A stretch of DNA of 64,000 bases from Streptomyces sp. NBC_01428 (GTDB lineage: Bacteria; Actinomycetota; Actinomycetes; Streptomycetales; Streptomycetaceae): contig NZ_CP109499.1 in NCBI RefSeq assembly GCF_036231965.1, forward strand, positions 5,642,001 to 5,706,000, written 5' to 3'. Of this stretch, positions 16,965 to 24,957 are shown piece after piece. The notes below the pieces were generated by a model. It worked only from the letters and a program-made list of their open reading frames with translations, was not told where the DNA came from and ran no database searches. Made by a program: the position numbers and the translations under genes. Positions within the stretch are counted from its first letter, which is position 1. Every line of letters starts with the position of its first letter.

Positions 16965-18400
16965 CCACGCACGAGTACCCGGTGGGGTCCACACCACCGC
17001 TGGGATCACCGAGGGTGGGGGTCCCGCGGCAGCCGGAGGGAGCGGGCGCACACCCCGGTCCGGGGACGGAGTCACCTCCTGACCCGGGGTCCCGGCGCCA
17101 CGGGGGAGGAGTGCCGGAGCCCGGCCGGGGCGCGGCGCACCGGCGTACAGGGCACCCCTCCGCCGATCCTCCCTCCGCCGATCCGTCGTCCGCCGGTCGT
17201 CCGTCCGCCGATCCATCGGTGGCGGAACAACCCCCCTCCGCGCCCCGCCGCCCGGGCCGCGACCGCTATCTGGACCTGCTGCGCTCCATCGCCCTGGTGC
17301 GCGTGGTCGTCTACCACCTCTTCGGGTGGGCGTGGCTGTCGATCCTTTTCCCCTCCATGGGCGTGATGTTCGCGCTGGCGGGCTCGCTGATGGCGCGTTC
17401 GCTGAACCGGCCGGCATTCAGCGTGATCCGGGGACGCGTCCGGCGTCTGCTGCCTCCGCTGTGGGCCTTCAGCGCGGTGGCGCTGGCCCTGATGTTCGCC
17501 GGCGGCTGGAACCCCGCGCACGACCCGGACACCGGCGGCGGCGCGTGGGGCGTCATCGACGTGCTCAACTACATCGTCCCCGTGGGGGCTCCGCCCTATC
17601 CCGCGCACATCGGCTCGGAGTCCGGCCTGCTGGAGGCCACCTGGGCGGAGCAGGGCGCGGGCCCGCTGTGGTACCTGCGGGCGTACCTGTGGTTCGTCGT
17701 GGCGTCACCGGTCCTGCTGTGGGCGTTCCGCCGCGTTCCGTGGGCGACCCTGCTGGCGCCGCTCGCGCTGACGGCGGTCGTCGGCACGGGGCTGGTCACC
17801 ATCCCCGGTGAAACGGGCAACGCCGTCACCGACTTCGCCGTCTACGGCGGCTGCTGGGTCCTCGGTTTCGCCCACCACGAGGGCAAACTGGCCGAGATCC
17901 CGCGCTACGTCGCGATCTCCTGCTCGGCCCTGGTGATGGGCTTCGCCCTGTGGTGGGCGTCGGGCCATCTGGGCCCCGAGGGCTGGGACATGAACGACAT
18001 CCCGCTGGCCGACGCGCTGTGGTCCTTCGGGTTCGTGGTGATCCTGCTCCAGTACAGCCCCTCCTGGAAGGAACTGCCGGGCCGCCTGGCCAAGTGGGAC
18101 AAGCTGGTGACGCTGTCCAACAACCGCGCGGTCACGATCTACCTCTGGCACAACATGCTCATCATGGCGACGGTCCCGATCCTCGACCAGATGTACGCCC
18201 TCCCCTTCATGGACAGCGAACGCGCAGGCGCCGCCCTCGACGAGACGTACTCGCTCTGGATGTTCGTCCTGGTCTGGCCTCTGATCGGCCTGGCCATCGT
18301 CGCCTTCGGCTGGATCGAGGACATCGCGGCGAAGCGGGCACCGCGGCTGTGGCCGAACGGGGCCGGCAGGAAGAGGGAGGGACGCCGGGGAAGAGGCTGA
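16961..18400 (+). CDS. Membrane acyltransferase (acyltransferase 3 family), mat locus
   Basis: 479 residues. About 85 N-terminal residues are disordered, with a repeated ADPSxA pattern, followed by an acyltransferase-3 type membrane domain with about ten spans (RYLDLLRSIALVRVVVYHLFGWAW at the start, where the His is the conserved catalytic/binding residue, and NNRAVTIYLWHNML later). GGAGG lies upstream of the ATG, which overlaps the matB stop by four bases. It probably O-acylates the matAB polysaccharide; the link rests on coupling and position. I recall a corresponding third mat gene in S. coelicolor but do not assign a name. Confidence 0.82.
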   Translation: MTTHEYPVGSTPPLGSPRVGVPRQPEGAGAHPGPGTESPPDPGSRRHGGGVPEPGRGAAHRRTGHPSADPPSADPSSAGRPSADPSVAEQPPSAPRRPGRDRYLDLLRSIALVRVVVYHLFGWAWLSILFPSMGVMFALAGSLMARSLNRPAFSVIRGRVRRLLPPLWAFSAVALALMFAGGWNPAHDPDTGGGAWGVIDVLNYIVPVGAPPYPAHIGSESGLLEATWAEQGAGPLWYLRAYLWFVVASPVLLWAFRRVPWATLLAPLALTAVVGTGLVTIPGETGNAVTDFAVYGGCWVLGFAHHEGKLAEIPRYVAISCSALVMGFALWWASGHLGPEGWDMNDIPLADALWSFGFVVILLQYSPSWKELPGRLAKWDKLVTLSNNRAVTIYLWHNMLIMATVPILDQMYALPFMDSERAGAALDETYSLWMFVLVWPLIGLAIVAFGWIEDIAAKRAPRLWPNGAGRKREGRRGRG

Positions 18401-18454
18401 GCGCCGGAGCCGGCGGCAGACCGCCCATCCTCGACTCCCCTCCCCGCTCCCACA

Positions 18455-18486
18455 GTTGGCCACCGCAGGGCTTTGCGGTGGCCAAC
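18455..18486 (+). terminator. Strong hairpin after the mat operon
   Basis: GTTGGCCACCGCA and TGCGGTGGCCAAC form a perfect 13-bp stem with a six-base loop, 55 bp after the acyltransferase stop. It closes the mat transcription unit before the lipoprotein cassette. Confidence 0.75.
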
Positions 18487-18671
18487 GTGGTGACGCATTG
18501 CACGCCGCCCTGTCACTCATTCGAAGGTTCCGCGGGGCAGGTTGATCACCCTTTGCCGGTCTTTGCCCGCCTGCTGTTGCGTGCTTGATACCGTTCGCTC
18601 TGGTGTCGTCCCGCCGGCCCCCGATAGCGTGTTGCTGCCCTTCCGCACCCCACGCCGCACAGGAGCCCGCC

Positions 18672-19328
18672 GTGAACCGCCGCCCCCGCCTGCTTGCCAC
18701 AGCCGCCGCCGGCGCGACAGCCGCGCTGCTCCTGACCGCGTGCGGCGGCGGGGACGACGAGTCCAAGGGCAACGACAAGATCGCCGGGGCGGACACGGGG
18801 GGCTCGGCTTCGGCTTCTCCGAGTGCGAGTGCGTCGGAGGCGGCGGGGCGGCCGAAGATCCAGCTACCTTCGGACCTTCATTACTCCTTCGAGTGGAGTA
18901 AGACGGGCGACAAGGAGAAGGACGCGGTTCTCACGGACAGCGAGCAGTCGATCAAAGCTGTGGCTCTGGCGATCGCCAATCAGAACGCTCTCGATAAGGG
19001 CTACCTCTTCTACTACGAGGGCGAGGCGGCTGCGGCGACCCAGAAGTTCATTGCGGCCTACGTCAAAGCCAAGGCCCGCACGACCGGCGCCTATCGCTAC
19101 TACGACGCTGCGGTGAACGTGACCGGATCCGGCAGTGCCTCTCTCGTGTATTGCGAGGACCAGGGCAAGGCCTACGACATGTATCTGAAGCCGAAGAAGA
19201 TTGACAAGACGGCTGTCACGAAGAACAGCTACGTGCTTTACAACACCCAGCTCCGCAAGAACGACAAGGGCGTCTGGGTCATCGAGAAGCTTCTTTCCCA
19301 GAGGGGGAGTACCAAGTGCCAGCCCTGA
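18672..19328 (+). CDS. Secreted lipoprotein opening a type VII-like cassette
   Basis: 218 residues from GTG 18672, chosen because AGGAG lies six bases upstream; a longer reading frame has none. The signal peptide ends in the lipobox LLLTACGG, followed by a Ser/Ala linker and a globular domain of about 150 residues that looks like an NTF2-type cone (YLFYYEGEAAAATQKFIAAY, YVLYNTQLRKNDKGVWVIEK). I do not recognise a named family. It overlaps the next gene by 13 bp. Third-codon GC here is lower than in the mat genes, which suggests a different origin for the cassette. Confidence 0.85.
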   Translation: MNRRPRLLATAAAGATAALLLTACGGGDDESKGNDKIAGADTGGSASASPSASASEAAGRPKIQLPSDLHYSFEWSKTGDKEKDAVLTDSEQSIKAVALAIANQNALDKGYLFYYEGEAAAATQKFIAAYVKAKARTTGAYRYYDAAVNVTGSGSASLVYCEDQGKAYDMYLKPKKIDKTAVTKNSYVLYNTQLRKNDKGVWVIEKLLSQRGSTKCQP

Positions 19329-20368
19329 GCACCGGGTCGCGCGTTCTGATCTCCTCCGCGCTGATCGGTTCGATCTGCTTGTGCGCCGCGCCCGCCATGG
19401 CCGACAACAAGATTGGCGGTGGCACTCGGACGCCTCCTCCGAATGGCCAGGCCCACGGTGATACGGATGGAAACGGCAACCTTTCCGCGACTGCCGGAGT
19501 TGTCGTCTTCGACCGTTCGAAAAACGGATCCGGCGATTCGACCGGCGCGGTCACTTCAGCATCCAGCAACTGGACGCCTCCAGCCTGTTACTACGCCCCG
19601 AAGTACACGCCGGATCAGCTCCAGAAGTATCTGGAGCCCATCTGGAGCGCGGAGTCGACTGGTCCTCAGTGGGATGCTGAGCAGCGGGACAAGTACGTCA
19701 ACGGTGGCGAGGCCAAGGACTTCAACAAGGCCAAGACCGGCAAGGGCTATTGGTGGGACTCGTACGTCACCAAGGGGCGTGAAGGCGACCCAGGTGCCCT
19801 GAAGTGCACCAAGGGCATCTTCTGGGTGGACACGGGAACGCCCCCGCCGGCGGATATCCCGGAAGCGATCACGCCCGAGATCCTGGCCCAGCTCGCGTAT
19901 GCGGAGATACGGGTCCCGTCGACCAAGGTCGATCTGGCCCCTGCGGGGACGACGAAGGTGAACCTGCCGACCTGGGCATGGCTGGACACGGCGAAGTTCA
20001 AGCCGGTGTCGGTGACGGCTTCGGTACCGCTGCTGAACGTGTCGGCGACGACCACCGCCGAGCCGGTCTCTCTGAAGATCGAGGCGGGGACGGCGGACGC
20101 GACGACGTATCCGGCGTCGGGAGTCTGCGAGATAGTCGGCGACCGCATCGGTGAGGCCTACGCCAAGGGCAAGGCGAAGCAGACACCACCCTGTGGGGTG
20201 AAGTATCTGCGCTCTTCGGGGGACGGCTCGTTCAAGCTGCGGGCGACCATCACGTGGAAGATCCACTGGACGGGTACGGGAGTCGCCGCCGCGCAGGATC
20301 TGCCCGATGGCACGTTCGGCGCCGAACAAGATGTGGTCGTGCAGGAAATCCAATCGGTTAATCGCTGA
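19316..20368 (+). CDS. Secreted protein of unknown function, cassette gene 2
   Basis: 350 residues from GTG 19316, with GAGGGGGAG seven bases upstream. A Sec signal peptide (VLISSALIGSICLCAAPAMA) is cleaved after AMA. The mature part has four conserved-looking cysteines (PPACYYAP, LKCTKGIF, GVCEIVG, PPCGVKY), enough for two disulfides, and a beta-rich C-terminal half. The start lies inside the lipoprotein gene, so the two are translationally linked. No family is recognised; secretion next to WXG-type proteins suggests a cell-surface role. Confidence 0.82.
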   Translation: MPALSTGSRVLISSALIGSICLCAAPAMADNKIGGGTRTPPPNGQAHGDTDGNGNLSATAGVVVFDRSKNGSGDSTGAVTSASSNWTPPACYYAPKYTPDQLQKYLEPIWSAESTGPQWDAEQRDKYVNGGEAKDFNKAKTGKGYWWDSYVTKGREGDPGALKCTKGIFWVDTGTPPPADIPEAITPEILAQLAYAEIRVPSTKVDLAPAGTTKVNLPTWAWLDTAKFKPVSVTASVPLLNVSATTTAEPVSLKIEAGTADATTYPASGVCEIVGDRIGEAYAKGKAKQTPPCGVKYLRSSGDGSFKLRATITWKIHWTGTGVAAAQDLPDGTFGAEQDVVVQEIQSVNR

Positions 20369-20414
20369 GTCCGGCTCTCCGGACTCGCTGAGGGATCCGG
20401 AAGAGGCACAGGGC

Positions 20415-20738
20415 GTGGCGGAGCGGTTAGCCGTTGACGGCGATGAGCTGTCGCACTTCATGAAGATGCTCAGAAAGTCGACCGACTCGCTGAAGGGTCT
20501 GCGCAGGGCGTTGGAGGACGCCACGGTCACCGGCCTGGGCACGGACGACCTCGATCGAGCCTGCGAGGACTTCCAGGACAACTGGAAGTTCGGAGCGGAC
20601 CAGATCGGTGAACAGACCGAGGACCTGGCGAAGATCGTCGGAAAGAGCAGGGACAGCTACCGCGAGGTGGACAAGGCCCTGGAACAGGCCTTGGCGCACG
20701 GCAGGAGCGGGCATGCCCCGGGCGGGGGTACGCGGTGA
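20415..20738 (+). CDS. Small WXG100-like helical protein
   Basis: 107 residues from GTG 20415 with AAGAGG eight bases upstream. It is almost entirely helical in pattern (ELSHFMKMLRKSTDSLKGL, CEDFQDNWKFGADQIGEQT, YREVDKALEQAL), with the F-x3-W-x2-G arrangement at the centre seen in actinobacterial ESX/WXG100-type partners. The stop overlaps the GTG of the next gene by four bases, the usual arrangement of a small helical protein encoded directly before a large WXG/LXG cargo. It is probably the secretion partner or chaperone of the next product. Confidence 0.75.
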   Translation: MAERLAVDGDELSHFMKMLRKSTDSLKGLRRALEDATVTGLGTDDLDRACEDFQDNWKFGADQIGEQTEDLAKIVGKSRDSYREVDKALEQALAHGRSGHAPGGGTR

Positions 20739-22075
20739 CGTACCCGCCCGGGGAGACGGGAGCGGCACTCGATCCGCGATCCCGCGCCGACCGCTCAAGG
20801 CCGCAGGGCCTCAAGTCAGCGCCGCCCATCCCGAACCCCGACTTTCCCCACCTCGGTTTCAATCCGGTGCCCGGCAGCACGGAAACCGTGCGGGGGCTGT
20901 GCAAGAAGCTCACGGGGTGCGCGAAGGTTCTCGAAGAGACACACGATCTTGTCACCAGGCTGATGGACGGCAGCTATTGGGAGGGCGACGCAGCGGTTGC
21001 CTTCCGCGAGCAGTTGGACGGCGGTCCGCTGCCCCTGAACTTGAAGAACGCCGCCCACTCCATCCGCAAGGCAGCCAGGCAACTCGATCGCTGGGAAGGC
21101 GAACTCGACGACCTTCAACGCCGGGCCACGAGGCTGGAGCGAGACGCGAAGGACGCCCAGGACGCGGTTGACCGTGCGAAGGGACATGCCGCACAGGCCG
21201 GCGACAATCCAGAGCTCGACAAGAAGAACTCCGGGCACGCGGACGCCAAGAAGGCTTTGGCCAAGGCGAATCGGGCTGTGGACGACGCCGAAGACGCCTT
21301 GGAGAAGATCCGAGCCAAGGCTCGCGAACTCGCCTCCGAACACGAGGACCAAGCGCAACATCGGGCCGCCAAGATCCGCGACGCAACGAAGAAACTGGCT
21401 CCGCACGAACCGGGCTGGTTCGACTCGGCACTCGACTGGCTGGCGGAGAACCTGCCGGACATCTTGAGCACGGTGGGGGCGGTGATTGGGCTGGTGGCGC
21501 TCTTCGTGGTTTCGGGCGGGACGGCTGCTGCGGTTTTGCTCCTTGCCGCTGCGGCTTTGAGCGGGACGTCTCTGGCCATGAGAGTCCTGGGCGACCCAAC
21601 GTTGCGCGCGTCTCTGTGGGACGGCTTCACAAAGGGCGAATTCGACACAGACTTCTGGAGCAACTTCGTCACCGTCGGTGGTGATGCGCTGGGAGTGCTG
21701 CCAGGGCTCGCTGCGGCAGGCCGAGGGGCGGCGGTCGCTGTGCGAGCTTCGGGTGAGGCAGGCGAGGCACTAACTCTCATGGCACGAGTGGGCCGGTTCG
21801 GCGACGAAACCGTTGAGCAAGCGAAGGTCATTGCAAGCCTGGATAACGCGCTGCTCGGGGTCACCATTCGCGGCGCGCGTGCCGCACAGATTACGAAGGC
21901 AGTCGAGGTCACGTCGGCATCCATCGGTGTCGGCACAGCGGGCTTCGGCCTGGCCATGACCGCGGTGGACACAGACGACGACGGAATCAAGGACGGTTCC
22001 GTGGCGAGTGTCGACGGAGCACGACTCGGCCTAGACGCAGGAGGGCTATTCAATGTCGCTCGACATGTCTTCTGA
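20735..22075 (+). CDS. WXG/LXG-type putative type VII secretion cargo with membrane domain
   Basis: 446 residues from GTG 20735, coupled to the preceding gene. The N-terminal 120 residues form a helical hairpin with a W-E-G turn (SYWEGDAAVAFREQL). A long charged coiled-coil of about 100 residues follows (RRATRLERDAKDAQDAVDRA), then two hydrophobic stretches near 240-275 (TVGAVIGLVALFVVSGGTAAA) and a C-terminal region with DTDDDGIKDG. It resembles polymorphic toxin-type cargo of Streptomyces type VII systems, but no toxin domain is recognisable at the C-terminus. Effector or structural role is undecided. Confidence 0.72.
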   Translation: MTYPPGETGAALDPRSRADRSRPQGLKSAPPIPNPDFPHLGFNPVPGSTETVRGLCKKLTGCAKVLEETHDLVTRLMDGSYWEGDAAVAFREQLDGGPLPLNLKNAAHSIRKAARQLDRWEGELDDLQRRATRLERDAKDAQDAVDRAKGHAAQAGDNPELDKKNSGHADAKKALAKANRAVDDAEDALEKIRAKARELASEHEDQAQHRAAKIRDATKKLAPHEPGWFDSALDWLAENLPDILSTVGAVIGLVALFVVSGGTAAAVLLLAAAALSGTSLAMRVLGDPTLRASLWDGFTKGEFDTDFWSNFVTVGGDALGVLPGLAAAGRGAAVAVRASGEAGEALTLMARVGRFGDETVEQAKVIASLDNALLGVTIRGARAAQITKAVEVTSASIGVGTAGFGLAMTAVDTDDDGIKDGSVASVDGARLGLDAGGLFNVARHVF

Positions 22076-22793
22076 GCCGGAAAGAGAGAGAAGTCGCCTG
22101 ATGGATCCGACCGGCCATCACACTGCCTGGAACTACCCTCCCTCCAGACAAGCTTGGGTGCGACACATGGGCGCGACTGCTGGGCGCCTGATCGGATGGA
22201 CTGCGGTCTGGATCGCGAGCCTTTTCCTTATCGTGGCAACCCCGCCGTGGAGTGGATGGATCTTTCTTCTTCCTCTCCTCTACGCGACCTTCCGAGCCGT
22301 CCTCCAACTCGCCTATATTCGCCCCTCGCTCTACATCCGACGCGTTCTCCAGCAGTACCCCTGGCAGCTGCTGACCGGAGTTCCTCGTGGTCGGAACAAG
22401 CATCCGGCGGTCCAAGAGGACGAGATGTGGCTGGAGTTGCCCAATCCTGAGCGGCCGGACGAGCAGATCCCCCTGCTTTTCCTCTCGGGCATGCGCACCT
22501 TCTGGTGGATGCGACGGTTCGGTACCGCCCGCACGAAGCCTGAACTGAAGGCACAGATCGAGCCTCTGTGGTTCGCCGGTGACCCTCGCTTCATCGCAGT
22601 GATTGCAGCCGGCAGCCGCAGTGGCACAGCGCCAAGGAGGCTGCATCTTCTCTACCAGCTCACCGCGACGGGCCGCCGCGGCGTCGCGCCGATCGACTGG
22701 GACGCCGGCCCCGCGGCCTTGGAACGCGCCCGTCGCTCCGGAGCCCACGTTCCCGCGCCCGTGAGCCCCCACCCCCACGTACACCCGCACTGA
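22053..22793 (+). CDS. Membrane protein with two spans, cassette gene 5
   Basis: 246 residues. ATG 22053 is chosen because AGGAGGG lies seven bases upstream inside the previous gene, giving a 23-bp overlap. Two adjacent membrane spans near 45-80 (LIGWTAVWIASLFLIVATPP, WIFLLPLLYATFRAVLQLAY) are followed by a cytoplasmic domain of about 160 residues. It may be the membrane partner or immunity factor for the WXG-type protein encoded just before it; that is inference from the tight coupling only. Confidence 0.72.
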   Translation: MSLDMSSEPERERSRLMDPTGHHTAWNYPPSRQAWVRHMGATAGRLIGWTAVWIASLFLIVATPPWSGWIFLLPLLYATFRAVLQLAYIRPSLYIRRVLQQYPWQLLTGVPRGRNKHPAVQEDEMWLELPNPERPDEQIPLLFLSGMRTFWWMRRFGTARTKPELKAQIEPLWFAGDPRFIAVIAAGSRSGTAPRRLHLLYQLTATGRRGVAPIDWDAGPAALERARRSGAHVPAPVSPHPHVHPH

Positions 22794-22813
22794 CTCGCAT
22801 CCGGCAGGACCTG

Positions 22814-23494
22814 ATGACCACAACCCCCACCTTCACTGTCGCGGAATCGGCCGAAGACCCGGAAGCAGAGATCTGGTTCGCGGAGCCGGCGGGTTTCACC
22901 CCCGTCCCCCTCACCGCGTTGCTCCCGTCGCCGGACTCACCGTCGGCCGAAGAGCTGCGTTCGGCTCTGGCGCCCGTTCTCCGTGCAGCGCCGGACGAGA
23001 TGGCCCGGCAGCAGTTCATCGCCCAGCTCGCCCAGGGCCAGGAGTTGCTCAAAGGCTTGAGTGAAGCCGGAATCGTCCACTGCTCGGTCGGCCTGCATCG
23101 CGATGACGTAGACGAGACGAGTTCGGGTGGGAGCAGGCCGCTGCTGTCATTCCTCACCGTCTCCTGGGTGCCGACAGCAGTGTCGCCACGTGCCGTGACC
23201 GCAGCTCGCGCGGTAGGTGACCCCCTCGGACGCACAAGGATCGAGTGCGCGGAACTCGCCTGCGGTCCGGCAACCTTCAGCGAGACGCTTCGCACACCGA
23301 GGGCGGGCTGCGGGCTGCCGCAGGTGCCTCTGATCCAGTTCCACGCTCACCTGCCGCACCCGGACTGCAAGCGACTCGCGGTCTGCACCCTGAGCACCAC
23401 GGCTGTCGCACGTCACGAGCAGTACCGAGCGATCCTCCGCCAGGTGGCGGCCACGGTGTGTTTCGACAGCCCTCTGGAGGTGGCGGCCGGCTGA
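22814..23494 (+). CDS. Hypothetical cytoplasmic protein, last cassette gene
   Basis: 226 residues, start 20 bp after the preceding stop. No signal peptide, membrane span or known motif; the N-terminus is acidic (AESAEDPEAEIWFAEPAGFTPVPL). It follows the membrane protein in the same transcription unit, so it belongs to the type VII-like cassette. I do not recognise the family. Confidence 0.7.
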   Translation: MTTTPTFTVAESAEDPEAEIWFAEPAGFTPVPLTALLPSPDSPSAEELRSALAPVLRAAPDEMARQQFIAQLAQGQELLKGLSEAGIVHCSVGLHRDDVDETSSGGSRPLLSFLTVSWVPTAVSPRAVTAARAVGDPLGRTRIECAELACGPATFSETLRTPRAGCGLPQVPLIQFHAHLPHPDCKRLAVCTLSTTAVARHEQYRAILRQVAATVCFDSPLEVAAG

Positions 23495-23616
23495 GCAGGA
23501 CCGGTCAAGCCCTGGTAAACCGCCCCCACCTCACTCCTACGCACCCCCACCCCCATGAAAAGCTGACCCCCGTTGCTGCTGTGAACGTGGCTGGAGCGCG
23601 GGGAGTTGGGGGCGGG

Positions 23617-24651
23617 ATGGGTAAGCGGCAGGTTCGGCAGATGTTCCGGTTGATGGCCTCGGGGGAGCCCGTGCAGCTCACCAGCCCCATGGCCTCCGTG
23701 AAGAAACTCGCCCGACTTGCCTTCATGGCGCAGCAGTTCGGGTACGAGTACGCGGACGTACGACAGGGCAGCGGCCGCAACAACGCGCTCACCATGCTCA
23801 TCGTCCCCGACCTCGCCCCGCAGGCGCAGGCGCGCGCCGCGCAGAACTGGGCCCAGTATCCGAAGGCCGGCGACGGCGTCTCCCTTCCGCCCGTCGTCCC
23901 CGATGCCCTCGAACTCCTCAAGGCCCGGATCAACTTCGACCTCACCGGCAAGAACGCCGAGAAGCGGATGCGGTACGGGTTCGTCGGTCTCACCGTCGCC
24001 TGTGTGGTCCTCGGCGTCCGGACCGGCGGTGACTCCGTCGCCTGGACCGTCGCCGGAGTCCTGTGGGCCGTCCTCATGGTCGTCCTCGGCATCGGAATCG
24101 TCGTCACGCGCAAGCGCAACGCCAAGTTCGCGGCCCGGCTGCAAGCGGCCGGATTCGCTCCCGTGACGGAAGAGGGCGGGCGCGTGCGGTACCTGCCGCC
24201 GACCGCCGGGTACGGCGGATACGCCGGTTACGGCGGCCACGGCGGCCCACCCGGCGCCGGATACGGGGCGCAGACCCCCGGACCGTACGGACCGTACGGC
24301 CTCCACGGCGCCTACTCCCCACAGACCCCACAGACCCCGCAGGCGCCCCTCACTGCGCCGGCGCAGCCCACCGCGTCGGCCCAGTCCACCCCGCCGGGCC
24401 CCTACGCCCAGCCCGGACCGCAGACCCCTCAGACCCCTCAGACGCCTCAGGGCCCCTACGCCCAGCCCCCCACCCAGGGTCAGAGTCCCTACGGAGCCCA
24501 GGCCCCCGCTGCCCCCGCCGCCCCCGGCCCCTACAACCCCTCCGGCGCCGCACTCGCCCCGCACCCCAGCCCCAACCCGTACACCAGCCACACCCAGCCG
24601 CCGACGCAGCCGCAGCCACGGCCTCAGTCCCAGCCGCCGGCCCAGTCCTGA
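23617..24651 (+). CDS. Membrane protein with Gln/Pro/Tyr-rich C-terminal tail
   Basis: 344 residues from MGKRQVRQMFRL (ATG 23617, GGGGAG upstream). A helical N-terminal domain of about 120 residues is followed by two membrane spans near 126-143 and 149-169 (YGFVGLTVACVVLGV, WAVLMVVLGIGIVV) and a low-complexity tail of about 150 residues built from YGGYAGYGG and PQTPQTP-type repeats ending in PTQPQPRPQSQP. Such tails are usually disordered and may bind partners. No enzymatic motif is seen. Host-like codon use suggests it belongs to the core chromosome rather than the preceding cassette. Confidence 0.75.
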   Translation: MGKRQVRQMFRLMASGEPVQLTSPMASVKKLARLAFMAQQFGYEYADVRQGSGRNNALTMLIVPDLAPQAQARAAQNWAQYPKAGDGVSLPPVVPDALELLKARINFDLTGKNAEKRMRYGFVGLTVACVVLGVRTGGDSVAWTVAGVLWAVLMVVLGIGIVVTRKRNAKFAARLQAAGFAPVTEEGGRVRYLPPTAGYGGYAGYGGHGGPPGAGYGAQTPGPYGPYGLHGAYSPQTPQTPQAPLTAPAQPTASAQSTPPGPYAQPGPQTPQTPQTPQGPYAQPPTQGQSPYGAQAPAAPAAPGPYNPSGAALAPHPSPNPYTSHTQPPTQPQPRPQSQPPAQS

Positions 24652-24957
24652 CCCCGGCCCCCGGCTCCCGGCCCAGCCACCCTGCCCTTCCCTCCCCCGC
24701 CCCCACCACCCCCGCACGAGCCGTATACCTTTCCCCCGCCTCACCCCTCGCCCCCGCTCGTCCTCCCCCTCATCCCGCGCCCCGTCCGCACGCCCTTCGC
24801 GTCGCCCGTAACAGCTCCGACATCGTGGGGAACCCTGGCTGTCATGGGGCGTTGACAGGCTCCCGGTCATTCGCGGACCTATGAGAACCCCCTTCCCGGT
24901 GGCCGACGTGTTCGGTGCCGGACCACGACTCGACGAGTGCGAGGCGAGCGCCGGTCT
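24652..24957 (+). promoter_or_regulatory. nnaR upstream region, pyrimidine-rich, with TTGACA and GlnR-like half-sites
   Basis: 306 bp without a gene. The first 170 bases are strikingly C/T-rich on the plus strand. At 24808-24845 five-base motifs recur every 11 bases (GTAAC, GACAT, GAACC, GTCAT with six-base spacers), which loosely resembles GlnR a- and b-sites. A perfect -35 hexamer TTGACA lies at 24852-24857, about 100 bp before the ATG; the matching -10 is unclear (ACCTAT at 24877). Confidence 0.4.

Noticed and set aside
15659..18400. A 913-codon reading that would fuse upstream sequence to the acyltransferase
   Set aside because: The first 434 codons are an out-of-frame shadow of matB. 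The true start is the coupled ATG at 16961 with GGAGG.
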